NCBI GenBank assembly: GCA_046597895.1
Contig: JBKJJS010000434.1
Location: 1 to 31,576 of the forward strand
Direction: 5' to 3'
DNA length: 31,576 bases
Source of the DNA: WLJO01 sp046597895
GTDB lineage: Bacteria; Actinomycetota; Acidimicrobiia; Acidimicrobiales; Ilumatobacteraceae
The notes beneath the pieces are model-generated. The model was not told the DNA's origin. It did not search any database and worked only from the letters and a program-made list of their open reading frames with translations. Every line of letters begins with the position of its first letter. Positions within the stretch are counted from its first letter, which is position 1. A program made the translations under genes and the position numbers. Positions 1 to 7,633 of this stretch are shown piece after piece.

Positions 1-16
1 GTGACCTGACCGATCG

Positions 17-244
17 TCAGTGGCAGGCGCAGTGGCCGCCGCAGCCACCGCCGGAAGGGGCAGGGGCGGGCGAGAAACCACCGGCGGAACCGGCCGATGC
101 ACCGACGGAGGCGAACACTGAGAGTAACTTGACCGTGTTGACATGACCATCCGGGCACGGCGCAGGGTCGCCCGCCTCGGCCATGGGGCGGCGTACCTCG
201 AACGTGTCGTCACAGTCGTGGCAGCGGAACTCGTAGAGCGGCAC
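17..244 (-). CDS. FmdB-type zinc ribbon protein (75 aa)
   Basis: The product begins V/M-PLYEFRCHDCDDTFEVRRPM, the signature opening of the FmdB/CxxC_CxxC_SSSS regulatory zinc-ribbon family, which are small proteins of about 60-110 aa with poorly defined, possibly regulatory roles. The first CxxC (CHDC) is intact. The second knuckle reads CPDGH instead of CPxC, so the zinc site would be Cys3-His or incomplete. A Gly/Ser/Ala/Pro linker leads to a C-terminal GGGCGGHCACH tail rich in possible metal ligands. I chose the GTG at 242-244 because family proteins start at this P-L-Y-E-F; the longer open frame upstream has no family similarity. A TACACT hexamer lies 6 nt before the GTG, suggesting a leaderless mRNA. 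The gene is divergent from the DUF3039 gene. Family call is firm; function is not. Confidence 0.8.
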   Translation of the reverse strand: MPLYEFRCHDCDDTFEVRRPMAEAGDPAPCPDGHVNTVKLLSVFASVGASAGSAGGFSPAPAPSGGGCGGHCACH

Positions 245-250
245 GGAGTG

Positions 251-256
251 AGTGTA
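251..256 (-). promoter_or_regulatory. -10-like TACACT for the FmdB-type gene
   Basis: TACACT on the minus strand ends 6 nt before the GTG start at 244. There is no Shine-Dalgarno in between, so transcription would start at or next to the start codon. Inferred from spacing only. Confidence 0.4.
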
Positions 257-287
257 GGTCGCGGTGCGCGTGGTTGACTTGACCGCA

Positions 288-581
288 ATGCCCGACATCA
301 TCACGCGCCCCGTCGAGACCACGCGCCCCGACACCGACGAGACACTCGAAACTGGCAAGCCGATCGTGGCCCACATCGTGAAGACCGAAGAGGGTGAGAG
401 CGCGGCCGCCAAAGTCCTCGAAGCCCGGATCTACGGCACCCCGGTCGAGGCCCTCTGCGGCCACGTGTGGGTGCCCTCGCGAGACCCGAAGCAGTACCCG
501 CTGTGCCAGCTCTGCAAAGAGATCTACGACATGTACCGCTCCTTCCACGAAGGCCTCCACGAACGCCCCGGCGAAGGTTGA
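288..581 (+). CDS. DUF3039 family protein (97 aa)
   Basis: The product contains ALCGHVWVPSRDPKQYPLC, then C-K-E-I-Y, the core of the actinobacterial DUF3039 family (small conserved proteins with LCGxVWxP and CxxCKEIY motifs, possibly a metal-binding knuckle). The N-terminal third is acidic, Thr-rich and poorly conserved, as is usual for the family. I prefer the ATG at 288; an in-frame GTG at 264 would add eight residues and bring the start closer to the divergent FmdB-type gene. No function is established. Family call rests on the cysteine motif and length. Confidence 0.75.
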   Translation: MPDIITRPVETTRPDTDETLETGKPIVAHIVKTEEGESAAAKVLEARIYGTPVEALCGHVWVPSRDPKQYPLCQLCKEIYDMYRSFHEGLHERPGEG

Positions 582-583
582 AC

Positions 584-611
584 ATCATATGAATTGAGAC
601 AACTGTATGAT
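584..611. promoter_or_regulatory. Imperfect palindrome over the promoter of the antitoxin-toxin operon
   Basis: ATCATA (584-589) is repeated inverted as TATGAT (606-611), with an inner TTG/CAA pair (594-596 and 600-602) arranged around the same centre. The right arm TATGAT doubles as a -10 hexamer, 6 nt before the ATG at 618. An AT-rich palindrome over the -10 fits an operator for autorepression by the antitoxin or the toxin-antitoxin complex, as known for AbrB- and VapB-type systems. The sequence is seen; the role is inferred. Confidence 0.45.
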
Positions 612-617
612 GAGGAC

Positions 618-875
618 ATGCCCTCGACAACGACGATCCTGAAGGTCACGGCGAACGGTCAGATCTCGATTCCCGCCGCGGTGCGACATCGTTGGAATAC
701 CGACAAGGTGACTGCGCTCGATACGCCTTGGGGGCTCGTCGTGCGGCCCTTCGACCCCGACGCCATCGAGCGAATCGCTGGGTCCTACCAGCATCGTGGG
801 CCGTCAATCGATGAGGCTCGCCGGCGTGACCGTGCCGCGCAAGCGAGTCTTGAAGCACGCCGTGATCGTGCTTGA
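618..875 (+). CDS. AbrB/MazE/SpoVT-type antitoxin (85 aa)
   Basis: The N-terminus TTILKVTANGQISIPAAVRH is a swapped-hairpin AbrB DNA-binding domain (compare VxxxGQVxIPxxVR in VapB and MazE antitoxins). The second half, rich in Arg, Ala and Asp/Glu (SIDEARRRDRAAQASLEARR), is a plausible flexible toxin-neutralising tail. I chose the ATG at 618: the longer TTG frame starts inside the operator-like palindrome. TATGAT lies 6 nt upstream, suggesting a leaderless message. The 3' end overlaps the start of the PIN-domain gene, the standard layout of type II antitoxin-toxin operons, with the antitoxin first. The protein is expected to bind the PIN toxin and repress the operon. Confidence 0.85.
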   Translation: MPSTTTILKVTANGQISIPAAVRHRWNTDKVTALDTPWGLVVRPFDPDAIERIAGSYQHRGPSIDEARRRDRAAQASLEARRDRA

Positions 876-1308
876 CGCGCAGGCCCTTGAAGCATTCTTC
901 CTCGGCGAGCCAGCCATGCCTCAGGTCAAGCACATCCTTCAGTCCGGTGAGCAGGTGGTCATCGCGGCCATCAACCTCGGCGAGACTGCAGATCACATGA
1001 TCCGTGTCCACGGCGCGGACGCATTCCGGGTCGCCGCCGACATCGCGAATTGTGGGATCCATGTCACGGGCGTGGATCGCGATCTCGTTTTGGCTGCCGC
1101 ATCACTTCGGGCGGCCCACTATCACCGCGTGCGCTGCGCGGTTTCCCTCGCCGATTGCGTCGCTGCCGCGCTCTCACTCGACCGGGTCGCTCGCCTGGCC
1201 ACGAGCGACCCAGCGTTGCTCGACCTCGTCGTCGACGAGGGCGGACTCATCGAGCCGCTCCCGGGCAGCGATGGCTCGGTTCACCATCCCCTGAACCGTC
1301 ACGACTGA
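826..1308 (+). CDS. PIN-domain toxin, VapC-like
   Basis: The protein carries the spaced acidic residues of a PIN-domain ribonuclease: Asp in VIVLDAQALEAFF, Glu in INLGET, Asp in SLADCVAAALSL and Asp in LATSDPALL. These coordinate Mg2+ in VapC toxins, which cleave tRNA or rRNA. It overlaps the AbrB-type antitoxin gene, so the two form a type II module. The start is uncertain. The GTG at 826 has GAGG at 813-816, 9 nt upstream. The TTG at 850 or the GTG at 862 would begin closer to the conserved VLDAQAL and give the shorter overlap typical of such pairs. The family call is secure; the target RNA is unknown. Confidence 0.85.
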   Translation: MTVPRKRVLKHAVIVLDAQALEAFFLGEPAMPQVKHILQSGEQVVIAAINLGETADHMIRVHGADAFRVAADIANCGIHVTGVDRDLVLAAASLRAAHYHRVRCAVSLADCVAAALSLDRVARLATSDPALLDLVVDEGGLIEPLPGSDGSVHHPLNRHD

Positions 1309-1331
1309 GCCCGGCCCGCGGCCCGCCGAGA

Positions 1332-4300
1332 TCAGTGGAAGTCGCGGCTTTTCGGGCTGACGCCGACGGGCATCGGCTCGAGGCGTTCCGCTACCACGTT
1401 GATCACCCCTTCGCTGCTCTCCAGACGTCCACGGATGAGTAGGGCGGCCGAAGTCCCCGCCACGCGTCGATAGCGCGCCCAGCAGCCCTTCGAAACCACG
1501 ACGTTGATCAGGCCGGTCTCATCCTCCAGGTTCAAGAACGTGACACCTTGGGCGGTCATCGGCCGCTGGCGGTGAGTGACCACCCCACCCACCAGCACCT
1601 TCGTGCGCGGCGCGACGGACTTCAAGCCCTCAGCGGTCACGACACCCATCCGTGATAGTTCGTCGCGCACGAACCGGGTGGGGTGGCCTTCCGGCGCCAC
1701 TCCGGTGGCCCACAGGTCGGCCATGGCCGTATCCCGCTCATCCATGCCCGGTAGCCGAGGAGCCTCCGCCCCCGTCACCACTCCCGCCAACCGACCCGGG
1801 CGGGCGTGGTTGACCGCTCCCACCGCCCACAGTGCCTCCCGTCTCGACAACCCGAAACCCTGGAACGCCCCGCCCGTCGCCAACGACTCCAGGTGACCCA
1901 GCGTGAGGGCCGGTACCTTGCGCACGAGATCCTCCATCGACGCGAAGGGCCTGGCCGCTTCGATCGCCTCGGCCAAGGTCCGCGAGAGTCCCCGTACTGA
2001 TGACAACCCGAGCCGCACGGCCAGTCCCGGCTGCGACGGGTCCGGCCCTCCTACCGACTGCGAACACGGTTCAAGGGTGGCCATAGCCCGGGAGGCGTTG
2101 ACGCACGGCGACTGCGTGATGACGCCGTGCCGGCGGGCATCCTGCACGAGCGAGTGCGGCGACCAGAAGCCCATTGGTTGGGCATTGAGCAGCGCCGCGC
2201 AGAACGCCGCCGGCTCGTGGTGCTTGAGCCACGACGACGCGTAGACGAGGTAGGCGAACGACACCGAGTGGCTCTCCGGAAAGCCATAGTTCGCGAACGC
2301 GGCCATCTTGTCGAAGATCTGGTCCGCCACGTCGGGAGTGACGCCCCGCTCGAACATCCCCTCGTACAACCTGGCCCGCAGGCGCTCCATACGTTGGCGA
2401 GAACGCTTCGAGCCCATGGCCTGGCGCAACTGATCGGCTTCGGACGGCGTGAACCCGGCGACATCCATAGCCATCTGCATGAGCTGTTCCTGGAACAGAG
2501 GGATGCCGAGTGTTTTGGCGAGCGACTTCTCGAGCAGGGGATCCAGGTACGTGATCGGCTCCAGCCCGTTGCGTCGCCGGATGTAGGGGTGCACCGACCC
2601 GCCCTGGATGGGGCCAGGCCGGATGAGCGCCACCTCTACCACGAGGTCGTAGAACGTGCGGGGCCTCAGACGGGGCAGGGTGGCCATCTGCGCCCGTGAC
2701 TCGATCTGGAACACACCGATCGTGTCGGCCCGGCAGACCATGTCGTAGACCTCGGGCTCCTGGGGGATCGTGGCCAGGTCAATGGTGATACCACGGTGCT
2801 CGGCGATGAGATCCACGGCGTAGTGCAACGCGCTCAACATGCCGAGACCGAGCAGATCGAACTTCACGAGCCCGGTGGCCGCACAGTCGTCCTTGTCCCA
2901 TTGCAACACGCTGCGCCGATCCATCCGCCCCCACTCCACCGGGCACACCTCGATGATGGGCCGATCACAGATGACCATGCCGCCCGAATGGATGCCGAGA
3001 TGGCGGGGGAAGTCCTCTACCTGCAGGGCCATCTCCACGACGTTGGCCGGAATGTCGTGAGCGGGAGAACCGTCAGCATTCTTCTGCCCCGCGGTGACGG
3101 CCACGGTCCCCCAGGCATCGACCTGTTTGCTCCACGCATCCTGCTGGCCGACCGCGAACCCGAGCGCCTTGGCCATGTCTCGCACACTCGACCTCGCCCG
3201 GTACGTGATGACGTTGGCCACCTGGGCCGTGTGATGCCGGCCGTAGCGCCCGTACACGTATTGGATGACCTCCTCCCGCCGGTCCGATTCGATATCGATG
3301 TCGATGTCCGGCGGACCGTCGCGCTCAGGGGACAAGAACCGCTCGAACAACAACCCGAGCGACACCGCATCCGCCTTCGTGATGCCGAGCGCATAACAGA
3401 CCGCCGAATTGGCCGCGCTCCCCCGGCCTTGGCAGTAGATATCGGAGCGCCGGCAGAACTCGACGAGATCCCACACCACGAGGAAGTAGCCGGGAAAGCC
3501 GAGCTGCTCGATGACGTCGAGTTCGTGGTCGATCACGGCCCACGCCCTGGCCCGCAACGACGACGTCTCATGCGGAAGCGGCCGTTCGCCGTAGCGCCGC
3601 CGCGCCCCTTCGGACGCGATGTAGCGCAGGTAGCGCATCTCGCTCATGCCATCGGGGCAAGGGAAGGGCGGCAGGCTCGGCGCGATGAGCGAGAGATCGA
3701 ACGCCGCCGCCCGGCCGAGCGACGCCGCCGCCTCCACCACCCCCGGGTACCGGGAGAACCGGCGGGCCTGTTCCGCCCCCGACCGCAAGTGGGCGAACGA
3801 CGCCGCCGGGAGCCAGGGGTCCAGTTCGTCAAGGCTGCGCCTGGCCCGTACGGCGGCCAGGGCGGTAGCAAGCGGGCGACGGGCCGGGTTGGCGTAGTGC
3901 ACGTTGTTGGTAGCCACCACGGTGAGGCCTTCCTGAACGGCGAGTTCGGCGAGGGCGTCGTTGCGGTGGGAGTCCAGCGGGTCTCCGTGGTCCCACAGTT
4001 CGACGGCGACCCGGTCGCGGCCGAACGCCTCGATGAGCACCCGCAACTCCTGCCGGGCCGCACTCGGGCCATCGGCCAGCAACGCCCTCGGCACCGTGCC
4101 CTTACGGCATCCGGTGAGGACCCACCAGTGACCGGCCCCGACGTCGGCCAGGTCGGCGATCGAGAATCGAGGAGCACCCTTTTCCCCGGCCAGGTGGCCG
4201 AGGCTCAGCGCTCGTGACAACCGGGCGTACCCCTCGGGGCCATCGGCTAGGACGACGAGGTGGGACCCGTGCGGATCCGGCCGGGGGACCGGTGGAGTAC

Positions 4301-4805
4301 GCGAGCGGGTGACCTGGGAGACGGTCTCGGCTTCGCTCATGGCCAGGCGCCGTTGGTGCTGCTGGAGATTCTCCCCCTCACTCCCGAGCGCCCCCGTGTC
4401 GAGAGTGATCTCGGTGCCGAAGACCGTCGGCATCCCCACCGCCCTCGCCGCCTCGGCGAAGCGCACGATGCCGTAGAACCCGTTGTGGTCCGTGAGGGCG
4501 AGTGCCTCCAGACCGAGCCTGGCTGCTTCCTCCACGAGTTCCTCGGGGTGGGAAGCGCCGTCGAGGAACGAGAAGTTCGAGTGACAGTGCAGTTCGGCAT
4601 AGGGCACATAGGGCGCCGATAACCCCCGACCAGGCGTGACATCGGACTCGGGCGGTGCTTCGTACGCCTGGCGCTTGCGACTCAAGGCCGGACCATCGCC
4701 TCCGCCGTTCCAACTCGGGCTACCAGGGGCGCGTCCGGTCGCGGCGCGGCCCGACAACCGGGCCTCCAACTCCTTCCATGGCATCGACGGGTTGTTGAAT
4801 CCCAT
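1332..4805 (-). CDS. dnaE2: Error-prone DNA polymerase III alpha subunit DnaE2 (1157 aa)
   Basis: This is a C-family replicative-type polymerase of the mutagenic DnaE2/ImuC branch, which carries out SOS-induced translesion synthesis together with ImuA' and ImuB. Residues 1-65 are a variable N-terminus beginning MGFNNPSMPW, like the MGW/F..P opening of actinobacterial DnaE2. The PHP domain starts near residue 70 (AELHCHSNFSFLDGASHP, then LTDHNGFYG). The polymerase active-site motif PDIDIDIE lies near residue 500. FQEQLMQMAMDVAGF and ANYGFPESHSVSFAYLVYAS mark the palm/fingers and the following helix-hairpin region. A C-terminal OB fold (VLVGGVVTHRQRPMTAQGV) closes the protein. Length fits DnaE2 (about 1050-1150 aa). 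No imuA' or imuB lies in this window. The ATG at 4805 is 6 nt from a TAATCT -10, and the promoter spacer holds a LexA box, matching SOS control. The gene converges on the PIN toxin gene. Confidence 0.95.
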   Translation of the reverse strand: MGFNNPSMPWKELEARLSGRAATGRAPGSPSWNGGGDGPALSRKRQAYEAPPESDVTPGRGLSAPYVPYAELHCHSNFSFLDGASHPEELVEEAARLGLEALALTDHNGFYGIVRFAEAARAVGMPTVFGTEITLDTGALGSEGENLQQHQRRLAMSEAETVSQVTRSRTPPVPRPDPHGSHLVVLADGPEGYARLSRALSLGHLAGEKGAPRFSIADLADVGAGHWWVLTGCRKGTVPRALLADGPSAARQELRVLIEAFGRDRVAVELWDHGDPLDSHRNDALAELAVQEGLTVVATNNVHYANPARRPLATALAAVRARRSLDELDPWLPAASFAHLRSGAEQARRFSRYPGVVEAAASLGRAAAFDLSLIAPSLPPFPCPDGMSEMRYLRYIASEGARRRYGERPLPHETSSLRARAWAVIDHELDVIEQLGFPGYFLVVWDLVEFCRRSDIYCQGRGSAANSAVCYALGITKADAVSLGLLFERFLSPERDGPPDIDIDIESDRREEVIQYVYGRYGRHHTAQVANVITYRARSSVRDMAKALGFAVGQQDAWSKQVDAWGTVAVTAGQKNADGSPAHDIPANVVEMALQVEDFPRHLGIHSGGMVICDRPIIEVCPVEWGRMDRRSVLQWDKDDCAATGLVKFDLLGLGMLSALHYAVDLIAEHRGITIDLATIPQEPEVYDMVCRADTIGVFQIESRAQMATLPRLRPRTFYDLVVEVALIRPGPIQGGSVHPYIRRRNGLEPITYLDPLLEKSLAKTLGIPLFQEQLMQMAMDVAGFTPSEADQLRQAMGSKRSRQRMERLRARLYEGMFERGVTPDVADQIFDKMAAFANYGFPESHSVSFAYLVYASSWLKHHEPAAFCAALLNAQPMGFWSPHSLVQDARRHGVITQSPCVNASRAMATLEPCSQSVGGPDPSQPGLAVRLGLSSVRGLSRTLAEAIEAARPFASMEDLVRKVPALTLGHLESLATGGAFQGFGLSRREALWAVGAVNHARPGRLAGVVTGAEAPRLPGMDERDTAMADLWATGVAPEGHPTRFVRDELSRMGVVTAEGLKSVAPRTKVLVGGVVTHRQRPMTAQGVTFLNLEDETGLINVVVSKGCWARYRRVAGTSAALLIRGRLESSEGVINVVAERLEPMPVGVSPKSRDFH

Positions 4806-4811
4806 TCCCCG

Positions 4812-4841
4812 AGATTACGAACGTGAGTTCGAATCTGTCAA
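4812..4841 (-). promoter_or_regulatory. dnaE2 promoter (TTGACA-N18-TAATCT)
   Basis: On the minus strand TTGACA (4836-4841) and TAATCT (4812-4817) are separated by 18 nt. The dnaE2 ATG follows the -10 after 6 nt, so the transcript should be leaderless or nearly so. The whole spacer is occupied by the LexA box at 4818-4831. The match to a vegetative -35 is perfect. Confidence 0.7.
4818..4831. promoter_or_regulatory. LexA (SOS) box of dnaE2
   Basis: CGAACGTGAGTTCG is a perfect CGAAC-N4-GTTCG palindrome, the core of the actinobacterial LexA operator. It sits exactly between -35 and -10, so bound LexA would block RNA polymerase. dnaE2 is a classical member of the actinobacterial SOS regulon. Confidence 0.85.
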
Positions 4842-4850
4842 GAGGTCAGG

Positions 4851-4864
4851 CGAACATGGGTTCT
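4851..4864. promoter_or_regulatory. Second LexA-like box, near-match
   Basis: CGAACATGGGTTCT matches CGAAC-N4-GTTCG at nine of ten arm positions. Its centre lies 33 bp upstream of the centre of the first box, about three helical turns. It falls just outside the stop codon of the neighbouring secreted-protein gene and upstream of the dnaE2 -35. Confidence 0.5.
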
Positions 4865-4866
4865 GA

Positions 4867-5648
4867 TCACGCTACGACGAGGGCCTGGATCTCCCGAACC
4901 CGCATAGCGTACGAGCTCGAGGTGCGGAGCTGACCGGAGTAGCCCCCTGCACCCGAGGAGGATCGCCACGACACGTCCCACACGATCGTCACCTTCGACG
5001 GGAAACTCGACCCATTGTTCGCCATGACCGAGGAGTGATCGAACGTGTACTGGCACCCGGAGGGCGAGCGGTTCTCGTCGCCGTACGCGCTCACCCAACG
5101 GGTTCCGGGGCTGGTGCAGCTCACGCTGCCCGAGCCGAGCCGCCCGTCGCCGGGGTCGAACACGAGCCGCACGGGTCGAGCGGTCGTTGTCGCCCACCTC
5201 GTGCCCGAGGGGGTCGGCACCCACGCGGTGACGGAGAACGACGCCCAGTCCGTCGGGTCGATCCAGAACCACATGCCCACCTTCACGACACCTTTCGCGG
5301 CCGGTGGGGCGAACGAGGCGACCGGATCGGGCAGGATCCGCTCCAGGTAGGCCGTGGCGTTGAAACTCAGCCGCTTGTGGTCGATGTCCGGGATCCAGAT
5401 GTACTCGAGCGTCGGGCCGGGGCACCGCTTGTCATAGAGCTGGTAGCGGATGCCATCGACGTTCTTGAAGACGGGCATCAGAGCGCCCCCTGGCATGGCG
5501 TTGTGCGGCTCCCATACGCACGACGAGCCTGTCCCCCGCCATCCGCCCCGGTACACGGACACACCGGCGTAGATGGTCGACGGCGCGGTCCCGCCACCTT
5601 GATCCGCCCGGACCGGCGCAACCGCCCAGGTGGTGCTGAGCACGAGTA

Positions 5649-5673
<25 letters not shown>
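4867..5673 (-). CDS. Secreted protein of unknown function (268 aa)
   Basis: MPRKALALILVLSTTWAVAPVRA is a Sec signal peptide with cleavage after A-R-A, so the product is exported. The mature part is rich in Trp, Ser and aromatic residues (MWFWIDPTDWASFSVTAW, PVRLVFDPGDG) and ends in a predicted beta-rich region with two to three Cys. It resembles actinobacterial secreted proteins in which a W-W-x-D/V segment is followed by ATxxARPVRxxxDxGDG, a family without assigned function. I chose the ATG at 5673 rather than the longer frame because it starts the signal peptide and has GGAG about 10 nt upstream. It overlaps the end of the upstream lipoprotein gene by 25 nt, so the two are probably co-transcribed and translationally coupled. 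Confidence 0.75.
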
Positions 5674-6293
<620 letters not shown>

Positions 6294-6402
6294 GACTGCC
6301 GAGGATGGCGGTTACGAAACACTCTGGCGAGCAAAGGACCAAGAAATGAGTCGAACGACCCATGCCTGGCGCAGTTCAGGCACCGCACGAGCCAGCCCTC
6401 CA

Positions 6403-6452
6403 TCGATGTCATGGGAAAAGGGGGCGATCGCCCCCGGAACAGCTGACATCGA
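6403..6452. repeat. 50-bp concentric palindromic repeat, copy 1
   Basis: Outer arms TCGATGTCA (6403-6411) and TGACATCGA (6444-6452) enclose, at 8 nt on each side, the perfect palindrome GGGGGCGATCGCCCCC (6420-6435); all share one centre. It lies downstream of the AbiEi/DUF559 gene and upstream of the lipoprotein gene. It matches copy 2 (7509-7558) at 45 of 50 positions, and the differences fall only in the 8-nt spacers. Confidence 0.9.
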
Positions 6453-6470
6453 CGAAGGGCGTCGGTGTCT

Positions 6471-7451
6471 TCATCGGCCTGCTGTTGAGGCCACCACACC
6501 GCGCGCCGCCGTGAGCTCACCCGCCTCCTCGAGGTTCTCGCGCAAGGTCCGTACGACATACTCCGGATCGTCGAGCACATGGGCTGTCGTGAACTCCAAC
6601 ACCCGGCGGCCTTGGCGTTGCAGTTCGTTGCGGCGACGGGTGTCCTTGTCACGGTCCGAGTCGCTGACGTGGCCCCGGCGGCCGGAGACCTCGACCACCA
6701 CGGTCGACGGAACGAAGTCGAAGTCCACCCGGGCCACGGTCTTTCCGTCACGACGGTGGACCACCTGGCAGCGAGGGCGGGGCAGTCCAGACTCGCGCAC
6801 GAGTCGCAGGAAGCGGCGCTCGAGGTACGAGTGCCCGCCGGCGTCAAGCACGAGTTCGTCCAGCCGACGGATCCCGCGTGGACGCATCGCCCGCAGCGCA
6901 GTCATGCGAGTAGACAGGAACGCCGCCGTGACCAAACCGCCCCGCGTGGCGCTGTCGATGGCGTCGGCGAGACGCGCGGCCGAGATGTCACGGCCCGCGA
7001 GGTCGATGATGGTTCGGGCGGCGCTGGTGACCGGGTAGCCCTGCACCATCGCCCTATCGATCAGTTCAAGCTTCACTGTCGTATGCACGATGAACGGCCC
7101 GGCGCGCCACCGCGCCGACCGAGGCACCGTGAACTCGACCGGCCCCGGTGGAAAACCGTCGTATCCGGACAACGCGGCCACCGCCAACCCCGACACGACT
7201 GCCACCGGACCCAACCATTCGAGGCCGGCGGTCAACTGCTGCTCCCAGGTGACGGGCGCGCCGGCGACGCGCCACACCCCCGGAACGACCAGAACCAACG
7301 AACCCCGATCGACCCGCCAACGCTCCATGCTGGCGTTGGTCTGAAGCGTGCGCATGTCGATTCGGCGCACGAGTCCGTGATTCGTTTCAGCCTGGGCGGT
7401 GATCCGCCGATCGAGTTCCGGCCCACGGACCGGTTCGGGTGTGTTCGTCAT
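6471..7451 (-). CDS. AbiEi-antitoxin-like winged helix / DUF559 (Vsr-like) protein (326 aa)
   Basis: The N-terminal half (GSLVLVVPGVWRVAGAP, then PVTSAARTIIDLAGR) looks like the winged-helix and following domain of AbiEi-type type IV antitoxin proteins. The C-terminal quarter (VARVDFDFVPSTVVVEVSGR, then RDKDTRRRNELQRQGRRVLE) has the D...E-V arrangement of DUF559, a PD-(D/E)xK fold related to Vsr endonuclease. The combination is common and often multi-copy in Actinobacteria, but its role is not settled; defence or a DNA-repair nuclease are the usual guesses. I chose ATG 7451; a TTG at 7481 would add ten residues. No AbiEii-type nucleotidyltransferase partner is adjacent, so this is not a complete AbiE system. 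The gene is bracketed by the two palindromic repeats. Confidence 0.75.
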   Translation of the reverse strand: MTNTPEPVRGPELDRRITAQAETNHGLVRRIDMRTLQTNASMERWRVDRGSLVLVVPGVWRVAGAPVTWEQQLTAGLEWLGPVAVVSGLAVAALSGYDGFPPGPVEFTVPRSARWRAGPFIVHTTVKLELIDRAMVQGYPVTSAARTIIDLAGRDISAARLADAIDSATRGGLVTAAFLSTRMTALRAMRPRGIRRLDELVLDAGGHSYLERRFLRLVRESGLPRPRCQVVHRRDGKTVARVDFDFVPSTVVVEVSGRRGHVSDSDRDKDTRRRNELQRQGRRVLEFTTAHVLDDPEYVVRTLRENLEEAGELTAARGVVASTAGR

Positions 7452-7506
7452 ACCGGTACTGATGTGCGGACCGACGCCCAAAACGGAAGTCCGCCCCTCA
7501 AAATTT

Positions 7507-7560
7507 CGTCGATGTCATGGCAAAAGGGGGCGATCGCCCCCGAAAGGCCTGACATCGACG
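7507..7560. repeat. Concentric palindromic repeat, copy 2
   Basis: Same architecture as the copy at 6403-6452, with arms extended to 11 bp: CGTCGATGTCA (7507-7517) and TGACATCGACG (7550-7560) around GGGGGCGATCGCCCCC (7526-7541). It lies in the divergent intergenic region between the AbiEi/DUF559 gene and the glucosyltransferase gene, downstream of neither, so it is not an ordinary terminator here. Confidence 0.9.
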
Positions 7561-7619
7561 CCGCGGCTGAGGCCGCACGCTGGGGGCGAGACATCGGAGG
7601 TCGGCGCATGGTCGGCGGC

Positions 7620-7625
7620 TAGCGT
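7620..7625 (+). promoter_or_regulatory. -10-like TAGCGT for the GT4 gene
   Basis: TAGCGT is followed after 8 nt by the ATG at 7634 with no Shine-Dalgarno between them, compatible with a leaderless transcript. Confidence 0.3.
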
Positions 7626-7633
7626 CGCCGCCC

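Noticed and set aside
2796..4217. A 473-aa open frame on the plus strand inside dnaE2
   Set aside because: It is rich in Arg, His and Pro without domains, and lies wholly within dnaE2, whose motifs are unmistakable. It is a GC-bias artefact.
1332..4866. A full imuA'-imuB-dnaE2 mutasome operon
   Set aside because: No imuA' or imuB coding sequence lies next to dnaE2. The upstream gene encodes a secreted protein.
6420..6435. GCGATCGC in the palindrome as the cyanobacterial HIP1 repeat
   Set aside because: HIP1 is a highly iterated cyanobacterial octamer. Here it is only the centre of a larger, two-copy element in an actinobacterial context, so the match is coincidental.
6471..7451. A complete AbiE type IV toxin-antitoxin system
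   Set aside because: Only an AbiEi-like part is seen; no AbiEii nucleotidyltransferase toxin gene is adjacent on either strand.
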